Shown piece by piece: positions 34,526 to 42,100 of a stretch of 64,000 nucleotides of DNA. The DNA is from a virus. The number at the start of each line of letters is the position of its first letter. Position 1 is the stretch's first letter. Both the position numbers and the translations under genes were made by a program. A model generated the notes under the pieces. The model had not been told where the DNA came from. It worked only from the letters and a program-made list of their open reading frames with translations, and did not search any database. The stretch covers positions 1 to 64,000 of IMG/VR virus record IMGVR_UViG_3300048834_001178; one strand, 5' to 3'.

Positions 34526-34954
34526 ATGGCAATCAAGCTCGGCATGGAGGCCGCCCTCAAGTACAAGGTCGGCGGTCAGGGCGGCGCGGGTGCGTGGACG
34601 GCGCTCGGCAACACCCGCGACGTGACGCTCAACCTCGAGGCGGGCGAGGCGGACGTGACCACCCGCGCCAACAGCGGCTGGCGGGCGACGGTCGCCACGC
34701 TCAAGGAGGCGAGCGTCGAGTTCGAGATGGTCTGGGACACAGCGGACGCCGGGTTCACCGCCATCAAGAACGCGTTCTTCGGCAACGACCCGATCGGATT
34801 CCAGATCCTCGATGAGACGAGCGGCCAGGGCCTGCAGGCGGACTTCTCCATCACGAACTTCTCGCGGAACGAGGCGCTGGAAGAGGCGATCACGGTGTCC
34901 GTCACGGCGAAGGTGACGTACTCGGCGACGGCGCCCTCATGGATCGGCGGCTGA
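34526..34954 (+). CDS. major tail tube protein
   Basis: A 142-residue protein (KLGMEAALKYKVGGQGGAGAWTALGNTRDVTLNLEAGEADVTTRA...GWRATVATLKEASVEFEMVWDTADAGF in pieces). This is the familiar pattern of siphovirus tube proteins: an early 'lgntrDvtl.leageaDvTtR', then 'w.a..atlkeasve'. The C-terminal SITNFSRNEALEEAITVSVTAKV closes the beta sandwich. Hexameric rings stack along the tape measure. Ribosome site aaaggag. Confidence 0.8.
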   Translation: MAIKLGMEAALKYKVGGQGGAGAWTALGNTRDVTLNLEAGEADVTTRANSGWRATVATLKEASVEFEMVWDTADAGFTAIKNAFFGNDPIGFQILDETSGQGLQADFSITNFSRNEALEEAITVSVTAKVTYSATAPSWIGG

Positions 34955-34956
34955 GC

Positions 34957-35003
34957 CCGTCGGATTGCTGTCGGATCTGCGTCGGATTCCTGTCGGTTCC
35001 TGA
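34957..35003 (+). repeat. short GTCGGATT repeats before the chaperone gene
   Basis: Four irregular copies of gtcggat/gtcggtt follow one another about every 13 bases in the gap between the tail tube gene and the tail chaperone. Two of the same words (ctgtcgga) also appear at 11480-11520 after the recombinase operon. Possibly a regulatory site or chance. Confidence 0.3.
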
Positions 35004-35018
35004 TTGACGGAGGCACGG

Positions 35019-35534
35019 ATGCGATCGTTCAAGGACAACCAGGGGCGGCAGTGGTCGGTGGAGATCAACGTCACCGCCATCAAGCGTGTGCGCGGGCTTA
35101 CCGGCGAGGACCTGATGCAGGTCATCGAGGGGACGCTGATCGAGAAGCTGATCCGCGACCCCGTCCTGCTCTGCGATGTGGTGTACGCAATCTGCAAGCC
35201 CGAGGCGGACACCCGCAGCGTCTCCGACGAGGAGTTCGGCAAGGCGATGGCGGGCGACGCCATCGAGGCCGCGACGACGGCGGTGCTGGAGGAGCTCGTG
35301 GGTTTCTGCCCGAGCCCGAGGGACCGGGCCAACCTCGGGCGGGTGCTCCAGGCCACGAGCCGCGTGCTGGACAAGGCCCGCGACCTGACGGAGAAGCGGA
35401 TCCAGACGCTGACCAGCGAGAGCGAGCTGGACAAGCTCGTGAACCGGATGGTCCCACCGCTCCAAGAGCCGCAGACGCCTGGAAGTTCATCTACCAGTGT
35501 GCCGGAGCCCTTGGCGTCGATCCCGGGCCCCTGA
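35019..35534 (+). CDS. tail assembly chaperone (G-like, zero frame)
   Basis: A 171-residue protein, ATG behind gacggaggca. It contains WSVEINVTAIKRVRGLTGEDLMQVIEG, YAICKPEADTRSVSDEEFGKAMAGD and EELVGFCPSPRDRANLGRV, typical of the G product of GT-type chaperones that hold the tape measure during tail assembly. The last 20 residues (EPQTPGSSSTSVPEPLASIP) are Pro/Ser-rich and look unlike coding family sequence, while the -1 frame over the same bases looks conserved, which supports frameshifting. Confidence 0.75.
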   Translation: MRSFKDNQGRQWSVEINVTAIKRVRGLTGEDLMQVIEGTLIEKLIRDPVLLCDVVYAICKPEADTRSVSDEEFGKAMAGDAIEAATTAVLEELVGFCPSPRDRANLGRVLQATSRVLDKARDLTEKRIQTLTSESELDKLVNRMVPPLQEPQTPGSSSTSVPEPLASIPGP

Positions 35535-35776
35535 AGCTGCGCGAGCTGGTCGCCATGCTCGACGGTCGACAACGCCACGACTGGTCGATCGCCGCCGCCG
35601 TCATGTCCGTGGTGGCCAACACCGCCCGCGATCCCAAGCGATCCCGCCTGCTCAAGCCCGCCGACTTCGACCCCTTCAACAAGCCCCAGCGACCCGTCAA
35701 GGTTGACGTGTCGGTCCTCAAAGACGTGTTCATCGACCGCCGCATGCCGGAGGTCCCCAAGGAGACTCGCGCATGA
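35019..35776 (+). CDS. predicted -1 frameshift product (GT-like chaperone)
   Basis: The -1 frame is open to 35776 and has no usable start codon near its conserved part (AWKFIYQCAGALGVDPGPL, LRELVAMLDGRQRHDW, VVANTARDPKRSRLLKPADF). A canonical slippery heptamer G_GGC_CCC lies at 35525-35531, directly before the zero-frame TGA. Slipping there gives a 252-residue fusion. A caveat is that the conserved-looking -1 sequence begins about 15 codons upstream of this heptamer, so the real switch could be earlier or the second protein could use a rare start. Confidence 0.6.
35525..35531 (+). promoter_or_regulatory. GGGCCCC slippery heptamer for -1 frameshifting
   Basis: In the zero frame it reads CCG GGC CCC TGA, i.e. 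X_XXY_YYZ with the stop codon immediately following, which can stall the ribosome. Both tRNAs can re-pair after a one-base backward slip. The position, at the end of a tail chaperone gene, is where lambda-like phages frameshift. Confidence 0.55.
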
Positions 35777-36267
35777 AGAGCCTTTCGACCCGCCACTACG
35801 TCTACATCGGTGCTCTGATCCTGCTGGCGCTCGTGCTTGCGTCGTGCGCCGGCCTCGACCTCGGCGACATCGTCAAGGTCAAGACGCCCAACACGATCCA
35901 GCAGACCACCGGCCTGCCATCGACGCTCAGCCTCAATGAGGCCGAGGTTGAGTACCAGAACTGGTTCAACCTCACGCAGATGACCGGCGCGCAATGGAAA
36001 GGCAACATCGAGAAGGCGGGCGAGATCCGCGGGTTGCTCGGGCAGCTCACGCTCTCGGCCCTCGACACCGTTGGCCCGACCGTCGCGGGCCTGCCCGTGC
36101 TCGGACCGGCGCTGCCCGCGCTCACCGGCATCGTTGGTCTGTTCATCGGGTCCGGCCGTCTCCGCAAGGAGAAGGAGGCGTCGTTCAACAAGGGCCTGGA
36201 GAAGGGCAGCACCATCGCCGGCACCGGCGGTGGTCAGGTCGGGGGCGCTGGGAGCAGCGGCGCATGA
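35773..36267 (+). CDS. phage lipoprotein
   Basis: A 164-residue protein with a lipoprotein signal: positive MKSLSTRHYV, hydrophobic YIGALILLALVLASCAG, lipobox LASC with Cys25. Mature part: NEAEVEYQNWFNLTQMTGAQWKGNIEKAGEIRG, then a hydrophobic Gly/Pro stretch (VAGLPVLGPALPALTGIVGLFIGSG, about 100-130) that may cross or enter a membrane, and a Gly-rich end. It lies inside the tail operon between the chaperone and a tail-completion gene. Expressed from a prophage it might block superinfection; from a virion it might aid DNA ejection. Neither is shown by sequence. Confidence 0.75.
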   Translation: MKSLSTRHYVYIGALILLALVLASCAGLDLGDIVKVKTPNTIQQTTGLPSTLSLNEAEVEYQNWFNLTQMTGAQWKGNIEKAGEIRGLLGQLTLSALDTVGPTVAGLPVLGPALPALTGIVGLFIGSGRLRKEKEASFNKGLEKGSTIAGTGGGQVGGAGSSGA

Positions 36268-36710
36268 TCACCATGCGGATCAAGGACATGTTCTTCGACC
36301 GCCACGTCGTCATGGCGGCGGTCGACAACGCCAAGCGGAAGGTGCTCAGCAAGGCCGGCGCGTTCATCCGCACGGCGGCCAAGACGAGCATCCGCAAACG
36401 CAAGGGGTCGGCTCCTCCCGGGGCCCCGCCCCATTCGCACGAGGGCAGCCTGCGTCGGCTGATCCTCTTCGGGTACGACAAGCCGAACGACTCGGTGGTC
36501 GTCGGGCCGGTGGGATTCAAGAAGAGCGAGGCACCGAACGTGCTCGAGCACGGCGGCGACACCGTCGTGTTCCGCAGGTTGGGGGGGCGGGGCGGCAAGC
36601 TCACCTCGCGGAAGGTCAAGATCGCGCCGCGGCCGTACATGGCTCCGGCGCTGGAGAAAGAGCGGCCGAAGCTGCCGCTGTTGTGGCGGAACTCCGTCAG
36701 GAAGGGCTAA
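36264..36710 (+). CDS. tail completion / HK97 gp10-like protein
   Basis: A 148-residue basic protein in an ATGA overlap. It contains AKRKVLSKAGAFIRTAAKTSIRKRKGSAPPGAPPHSHEGSLRRLILFGYD (in pieces) and APNVLEHGGDTVVFRR...KIAPRPYMAPALEKERPKLP. The 'appG.pP.shtG.LR..I' and 'aprPymaPAl' words are characteristic of HK97 gp10-type neck or tail-completion proteins. Its position after the chaperone rather than before the tube is shifted relative to HK97. Confidence 0.75.
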   Translation: MITMRIKDMFFDRHVVMAAVDNAKRKVLSKAGAFIRTAAKTSIRKRKGSAPPGAPPHSHEGSLRRLILFGYDKPNDSVVVGPVGFKKSEAPNVLEHGGDTVVFRRLGGRGGKLTSRKVKIAPRPYMAPALEKERPKLPLLWRNSVRKG

Positions 36711-36716
36711 GTCACC

Positions 36717-38711
36717 GTGGCCGACACCCGTGGCATCCGAGCAGGCCGAGCCTTCGTTGAGCTGGGCGTCAGCGACAAGCTGTCGGCCGGGCTGAAGGCG
36801 GCCCAGAAGAAGCTCGAAGCCTTCGGCGCGGGGCTGCGGTCCATCGGCACCAAGATGGCAGGCATCGGCGTCGCGGCGATCACCGCGCTGCTTGGCACCG
36901 CGAAGGCCTTCTCCGACTCCGGCGATGCGCTCGACAAGATGAGCGCCCGCACGAGCGTGAGTGTCGAGGCCCTCAGCGAGCTCGGTTACGCGGCCGACCT
37001 CTCCGGCACGGACATGGAGACGCTGGAGAACGGCCTCCGCGTCATGCAGAAGACGCTTACGGAGGCGTCGCAAGGCTCCAAGGGGGCGAACGAGGCTCTC
37101 GCGCGGCTCGGGCTGACGGTGCAGGACCTGGCCAAGCTCTCCCCCGACGAGCAGTTCAAGCTCCTGGCCGATCGCATCTCCCGCATCCAGGACCCCGCAG
37201 CCCGCGCCGCGATGGCGATGGAACTCTTCGGCAAGGCGGGGACGAAGCTCCTGCCGCTCATGGCCGACGGAGCAGCGGGCATCAACGAGATGCAGGAGCA
37301 GGCCCGCAAACTCGGGCTGACGGTGAGCACGGAGACGGCCAGGGATGCCGCCGAGCTCAACGACGCGCTGGGCACGCTCTGGAAGGTCCTCAAGCAGGGT
37401 GTCTTCACGATTGGCGGGGCGCTCGCACCCACCATCAAGGACCTCACAGAGCGGATCACACGCATCGTTGTGAGCGCCACGGCGTGGGTGAAGGCGAACA
37501 AGGAAGCGGTGGTCTGGGCGCTCAAAGTCGCGGCGGCGGTCGCGGTCGCGGGGATTGCCATCGTCGGCCTGGGCTACATCATCTCCGGCATCGGCGCGGC
37601 GCTTAGCATCGTGGCCGCCGTCATCGGCGGGATCGGGACGGCATTCAGCCTGATCGGGGCCGCCATCGGCGCGATCCTCACGCCCGTCGGCCTGACCATC
37701 GCCGCGATCGTGGCGCTGGGCGGCACATTGCTGGTCGTCACCGGTGCGGGCGGCGAGGCCCTTTCGTGGCTGGCGGAGAAGTTCACCGAGCTGCGTGACT
37801 GGGTCGGCAAGGTGGTGGGCGGCATCTCCGATGCTCTTGCCGCCGGCGACATCGCACTCGCAGCCGAGATCCTGTGGCTGTCGCTCAAGGTCATCTGGCA
37901 GCAGGGTGTGGCGGCGCTCAACAATGCGTGGCTCGGCGCGAAGGAGTTCTTCGTCTCCACGGCCTACTCGATGTGGTACGGCGCTCTGGCTGCGGCCGAG
38001 ATCGTGTTCCACGCACTCGAGGTCGCGTGGATCGAGACGACCGCCTTCCTGTCAAAGACCTGGACCAACTTCGCCACCGGCTTCCAGATGATCTGGGAGG
38101 AGGCGTCGAGCTGGGTCGCCAAGCGGATGCTGGAGATCCAGGGGCTGTTCGATGACGGGCTGGATGTTGAAGCCGCCAAGAAGGCGGTGGACCAGCAGCT
38201 CGAGTCCCGCCTCATCGAACTGGAGAACGCTGCTCAGCAGTCGGTGACCGCACGCGAGGGGCAGCGCGAACAGCAGCGCCGCGATGCGGCGGCGATGCAC
38301 GAAGCGACGCTGTCCGCGATCGGCCAGGACTTCGAGAACGCACAGGAAGCCCTGCGCAAGGACACCGAGGCCGGGTTCGCCGAGTCACAGGCGGCGCTCG
38401 ACGCCGCGAAACAGAAACTCGCCGCCGCGATCGAGGAGGCCCGCAAGAAGCGCGAGGCCGCCGACGCGGAGAAGGGACCTGGTCGTCCCCAACGCGACCT
38501 CCTCGCGGACTTCGAGGAGCGGCTGTCCGGCCTCGGGGCGGCCATCGGCAAGGGCATCAGCGTCACCGGGACGTTCAGTGCGGTGGCCGTCTCCGGTCTG
38601 GGCACGGGTGGCGACGCCGCCGAGCGCACCGCCAGCGCCACCGAGCAGACCGCCCGCAACACCAAGCGTCTGCTGGATGCCAGCGTCGACAACGGGCTGC
38701 GGTTTGCCTGA
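36717..38711 (+). CDS. tail tape measure protein
   Basis: A 664-residue protein, GTG start. It opens with AFVELGVSDKLSAGLKAAQKKLEAFGAGLRSIGTKM (in pieces), a common tape-measure beginning. Helical coiled regions flank hydrophobic segments at about 260-345 (AAVAVAGIAIVGLGYIISGI, AIVALGGTLLVVTGAGG). A second coil (480-590, QREQQRRDAAAMHEATLSAI) precedes a short C-terminal region. It sets tail length; at roughly 0.15 nm per residue this implies a tail near 100 nm, a textbook estimate. The membrane-like segments may act in DNA injection. Confidence 0.88.
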   Translation: MADTRGIRAGRAFVELGVSDKLSAGLKAAQKKLEAFGAGLRSIGTKMAGIGVAAITALLGTAKAFSDSGDALDKMSARTSVSVEALSELGYAADLSGTDMETLENGLRVMQKTLTEASQGSKGANEALARLGLTVQDLAKLSPDEQFKLLADRISRIQDPAARAAMAMELFGKAGTKLLPLMADGAAGINEMQEQARKLGLTVSTETARDAAELNDALGTLWKVLKQGVFTIGGALAPTIKDLTERITRIVVSATAWVKANKEAVVWALKVAAAVAVAGIAIVGLGYIISGIGAALSIVAAVIGGIGTAFSLIGAAIGAILTPVGLTIAAIVALGGTLLVVTGAGGEALSWLAEKFTELRDWVGKVVGGISDALAAGDIALAAEILWLSLKVIWQQGVAALNNAWLGAKEFFVSTAYSMWYGALAAAEIVFHALEVAWIETTAFLSKTWTNFATGFQMIWEEASSWVAKRMLEIQGLFDDGLDVEAAKKAVDQQLESRLIELENAAQQSVTAREGQREQQRRDAAAMHEATLSAIGQDFENAQEALRKDTEAGFAESQAALDAAKQKLAAAIEEARKKREAADAEKGPGRPQRDLLADFEERLSGLGAAIGKGISVTGTFSAVAVSGLGTGGDAAERTASATEQTARNTKRLLDASVDNGLRFA

Positions 38712-38740
38712 CCCCATCAGACAGAAGGAGTTCATCGCTC

Positions 38741-39559
38741 GTGCCGGTCGAGGTGTTTGAGAAGTTCGAGAGCCGCCGCTCCACCAAGGCGAACCAAGCC
38801 TCGCAGTCGTCTGCGGAGCTCGGCTACATCGTGCGCGGCACCGCCGACGACCTCGCGGCCCGCACCGCAGCGCAGGCGGCCTCCCCGGCAACCTACGACA
38901 CGCTCCCTCGCCAGACCATCCAGATCGAGCCCATCGGCCCGCAGCTGTGGGACGTCACTGTCCGCTACAGCCAGAACGCCTCCACCGGCACGAGCACCCC
39001 GAGCGAGTCCTCGTTCACCTTCGAGACCGGCGGCGGGACGCAGCACATCACCCAGAGCCTGCAGACCATGCAGCGCCGCCCCGCCCCCGGCACCACCGCG
39101 CCGGACTTCGGCGGAGCGATCGGCGTCACCGCCGACGGCGTTGAGGGCGTCGACATCACCATCCCGGTCTACCAGTTCTCCGAGACGCACTACTTCACCG
39201 ATGCCCAGGTCACCGCTTCGTACAAAGGCGCGATCTTCTCCTGCACGGGCAAGACCAACGCCGGCTCATTCCGCGGGTTCGCGGCCGGCGAGGTGCTCTT
39301 CCTCGGCGCGACGGGCTCCAAGCGCGGCGACGGCCCGGATGACGACTGGGAGATCACGTTCCGCTTCGCGGCGAGCCCCAACCAGACCAACCTGACCGTC
39401 GGTCCCGTCACCGGAATCAACAAGAAAGGCTGGGAGTACCTGTGGGTCCGCTACGCCGACGCGGAGGACTCGGGCTCGGGCGCGATCATCAAGAAACCCA
39501 TCGCCGCGTACGTCGAGCGCGTGTACGACCAGGCCAACTTCGGAGCACTCGGAATCTAA
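38741..39559 (+). CDS. distal tail / baseplate protein, unknown type
   Basis: A 272-residue protein, GTG behind gaaggag. The beginning VEVFEKFESRRSTKANQASQSSAELGYIVRGTADD (in part) and PRQTIQIEPIGPQLWDVTVRY suggest a virion protein. The middle (SSFTFETGGGTQHITQS, GVTADGVEGVDITIPVYQFSETHYF) and end (WEITFRFAASPNQTNLTVGPVTGINKKGWEYLWVRY in part) are beta-rich. Position after the tape measure corresponds to the distal tail or hub protein. No named family. Confidence 0.65.
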   Translation: MPVEVFEKFESRRSTKANQASQSSAELGYIVRGTADDLAARTAAQAASPATYDTLPRQTIQIEPIGPQLWDVTVRYSQNASTGTSTPSESSFTFETGGGTQHITQSLQTMQRRPAPGTTAPDFGGAIGVTADGVEGVDITIPVYQFSETHYFTDAQVTASYKGAIFSCTGKTNAGSFRGFAAGEVLFLGATGSKRGDGPDDDWEITFRFAASPNQTNLTVGPVTGINKKGWEYLWVRYADAEDSGSGAIIKKPIAAYVERVYDQANFGALGI

Positions 39560-39562
39560 AGC

Positions 39563-40603
39563 ATGCCCGACGACCTCCGCAAAGTCCGCTCCGGTCAGCC
39601 GCTCCGCATCCCCGCGGGCGCGTACAACGCGTTCGTCGATGCGGCGGTCGATCTGCGCGCGCGACAGGGGCGGGGCCAAGCCGTCGCCGGTCCTCTCGTC
39701 GAATCCGCCCAGCGTGGTATCGGCGTGGTGCTGGTCCGCAACGATTCGGACGAGCTGATCGAGCCGCACCACGCGCTGGCGATCACCGGCGTGCTGGTCG
39801 AGCCCGGTGAGGACGATCAGGAGCGAACCTTCCACAGCCGCACGCCTCTGACGGGCGATGTGGCGACCGAGGTGTCCGACATGCTCGCCTTCGCGGTGGC
39901 GCTCCAGCCGATCAAGCCCAATGCCCTCGGTCCCTGCGTGCTCACCGGCGTGACGACCGCCCGGGTCTACATCACCAATGAGACCGACACCACCTGCGAA
40001 CTCGCGGCCGACGAGACGGTCCTGGCGAGCACGCCCATGAGCGGCATTCCGATCCTGTGGAAGGAGGATGGCACCGGCGAGAAGTGGGCGGTGATCGAAC
40101 TCGGCCGCCCCTCGCCGGGACGCATTACCGCGATCCTCGGCGCGGCCCAGCCGATCCCCACCGAGCGCAACCGCTGGCGCTACCCGTGGGTCGAGGCTCA
40201 GATCGACGGCAACCCGGGCAGCCCGGACTACCTGCGCTACGTGCCGGTCGAGAACGGCCTGACCTCGCAGGCCCCCAGCGGCGGCGAGGACCCCACGCGC
40301 CTGGCGATCAACCGCCTCGAGGCCCACCACATGAACGACTCCGAGCCCGGCTCGGGGTTCGGCGGCCTGCTGGGGCTGGGCCCGGTGTGCGAGCTCCCGG
40401 GCGTGCTCCCCAAGTGCCCGCCCGCGCGATCGCTCAAGCCCAAGCTCGTGCCGATCCCCGAAGGCGTGTGCGTGCAGATGACTTGCGAGCGCAACAGCCG
40501 GGGCAAGCCGGTGTGGGTCTTCGTGGCGATGAGCTTGATCGAGATCGCCGACCCCGCCGACGAGGACCGCAAGTTCAACCTCTACATCGGAGGTGCTGAA
40601 TGA
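39563..40603 (+). CDS. virion protein of the tail tip, unknown type
   Basis: A 346-residue protein (RKVRSGQPLRIPAGAYNAFVDAAVDLRAR at the N terminus). This beginning, 'irsGqplripA.tyNafvdaa', is common in planctomycete prophage proteins next to tail genes. Beta-rich repeats follow, then a Pro/Gly linker (GSGFGGLLGLGPVCELPG) and a small C-terminal domain with CVQMTCERNSRGKPVWVFVAM. Probably a tail-tip or fibre-associated structural protein. It overlaps the next gene as ATGA. Confidence 0.62.
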   Translation: MPDDLRKVRSGQPLRIPAGAYNAFVDAAVDLRARQGRGQAVAGPLVESAQRGIGVVLVRNDSDELIEPHHALAITGVLVEPGEDDQERTFHSRTPLTGDVATEVSDMLAFAVALQPIKPNALGPCVLTGVTTARVYITNETDTTCELAADETVLASTPMSGIPILWKEDGTGEKWAVIELGRPSPGRITAILGAAQPIPTERNRWRYPWVEAQIDGNPGSPDYLRYVPVENGLTSQAPSGGEDPTRLAINRLEAHHMNDSEPGSGFGGLLGLGPVCELPGVLPKCPPARSLKPKLVPIPEGVCVQMTCERNSRGKPVWVFVAMSLIEIADPADEDRKFNLYIGGAE

Positions 40604-41193
40604 CAACGACCACACCGGCACAGGCAACGCCGCTGGATGCCAAGCGTGCCAAGGAACGGGCCAAGTACCTGGCGCTGGCGAACAAGCCCGGCTCGAAGTA
40701 CGGCTCGTCCAACCACGGCCAGGCGGCGATCCCGCTCATCCAGGAGAGCAAGCCGAGGTTCGTGGTGGACTTCGGCTGCGGCCGCAACGACCTTGTCCGC
40801 GAGCTGCGGCGCCTCGGCATCGACGGGCTGGGCGTCGACTTTGCCTTCCCCGAGGCGGACCTCGTGCGCCCCATGCACGCGACCACCCTCCAGGCGGGCA
40901 TCGCCGACGTGGTGACGAGCTTCGACGCTCTCGAGCACCTCCTGCCCGAGGATGTTGACCTGACGCTCGCGGAGATGCGCCGCGTCGCGGTGCCGCGCGG
41001 ACGGTTCATCCTCTCGATCTGCACGCGGCCGAGCACGACCACCGTCGCCGGAGAAGGTCTGCACCCGACGGTGCGTCCGCGGGACTGGTGGCTCGACCGC
41101 ATCGCCCGCGTCGGCGTCGCGAGCAAGCCCAGGGCGGGGTCCCGCTACATCGTCGGGCGGTTCAAAAGTGATGGGGGGTGCTGCGGTGCGTGA
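40600..41193 (+). CDS. SAM methyltransferase of the tail-end cassette
   Basis: A 197-residue class I methyltransferase: VVDFGCGRNDLVRELRRLG (SAM motif), GVDFAFPEADL, VVTSFDALEHLLPEDVDLTL and VPRGRFILSICT. The short N-terminal region contains AKERAKYLALANKPGSKYGSSNHG. It starts the group of DUF115-like, Hint and glycosyltransferase genes. Neighbouring sugar genes suggest a small molecule or glycan substrate rather than DNA; no DNA target-recognition domain is present. Confidence 0.8.
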   Translation: MTTTTPAQATPLDAKRAKERAKYLALANKPGSKYGSSNHGQAAIPLIQESKPRFVVDFGCGRNDLVRELRRLGIDGLGVDFAFPEADLVRPMHATTLQAGIADVVTSFDALEHLLPEDVDLTLAEMRRVAVPRGRFILSICTRPSTTTVAGEGLHPTVRPRDWWLDRIARVGVASKPRAGSRYIVGRFKSDGGCCGA

Positions 41194-42100
41194 GAACCAG
41201 TCCGACATCGCGGCGCTTCAGTCCGGGCTCAAGGCGCGCAAGCCCGCCCGTGATGGCCTGCGCCTCTACACCGCCCCGCCGACGTTCGAGTCGGTGTCGC
41301 TGAGCGGGTTCTACCGGGGCCGGTCCGCGTTCCTGATGCTCTCCGGTCCGTCGCTCAAGCAGATCGACCTGTCGCTGCTGGACGCCCGCGGCATCGTCAC
41401 GATGGCCGTCAACAACGCATGGTCCGTGCGGCGTCCGACGCTCTGGACCTGCGTTGATGACCCCGGGCGCTTCATCGATGTGGGCTGGAAGGACCCGGGC
41501 ATCCTGAAGTTCGTGCCCACGTGCATGTGGGAAAAGCGGCTGAAGGTGATGAACCCCGACGGCACGCTCCGCAACAGCGCCTTCAAGGTCCACCAGATGC
41601 CCGGCGTGCTGTTCTTCCGGCGCAGCGATCACTTCGACCACGAGCGATTCCTCACGGGAGACACGGTCTCATGGGGCAACGACGCGAAGAACCCCGACTC
41701 GCTGGGCATCACCGGCAAGCGCTCGGTCATGCTCGTCGCCCTCCGGCTGCTTTACTACCTCGGCTTCTCGACGGTGTACCTGCTCGGCTGCGACTTCAAG
41801 ATGGACGCGGAGCGCAAGTACGCCTTCGACGAGCACCGCGCGACCAACGCGATCCGGCACAACAACGTGCTGTATGACTCGCTGTCGCGCCGGTTCGAGG
41901 CGCTCAAGCCCCACTTCGAGAAGCACCGCTTCCGCGTGGTCAACTGCTCGCCCGGAAGCGCCCTGGAGGTCTTCGAGAAGATGGCCTTTGAGGACGCGGT
42001 GAAGGCAGCCGCTTCCGAGTGCGGCAAGCCGATCCGCACCGACGGGTGGTACGAGCCCAATCCCAAGGCGAGCGCCCCGCCACAGGAGGCCGCACGATGA
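41168..42100 (+). CDS. DUF115 / MptE-like Rossmann protein
   Basis: A 310-residue protein. The N-terminal part (FLMLSGPSLKQIDLSLLDARGIVTMAVNNAW...TLWTCVDDP) and YLLGCDFKM match the DUF115 family, whose fold is shared by 6-hydroxymethylpterin diphosphokinase-like proteins and glycosyltransferases such as sialyl- or flagellin-modifying enzymes. The GPSL loop and late 'llGcD' are typical. It overlaps the methyltransferase; starts at 41168 (GTG), 41171 (ATG) or 41186 (GTG) are all possible. Together with the GT32 genes it suggests virion or receptor-binding-protein glycosylation. Confidence 0.7.
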   Translation: MMGGAAVRENQSDIAALQSGLKARKPARDGLRLYTAPPTFESVSLSGFYRGRSAFLMLSGPSLKQIDLSLLDARGIVTMAVNNAWSVRRPTLWTCVDDPGRFIDVGWKDPGILKFVPTCMWEKRLKVMNPDGTLRNSAFKVHQMPGVLFFRRSDHFDHERFLTGDTVSWGNDAKNPDSLGITGKRSVMLVALRLLYYLGFSTVYLLGCDFKMDAERKYAFDEHRATNAIRHNNVLYDSLSRRFEALKPHFEKHRFRVVNCSPGSALEVFEKMAFEDAVKAAASECGKPIRTDGWYEPNPKASAPPQEAAR

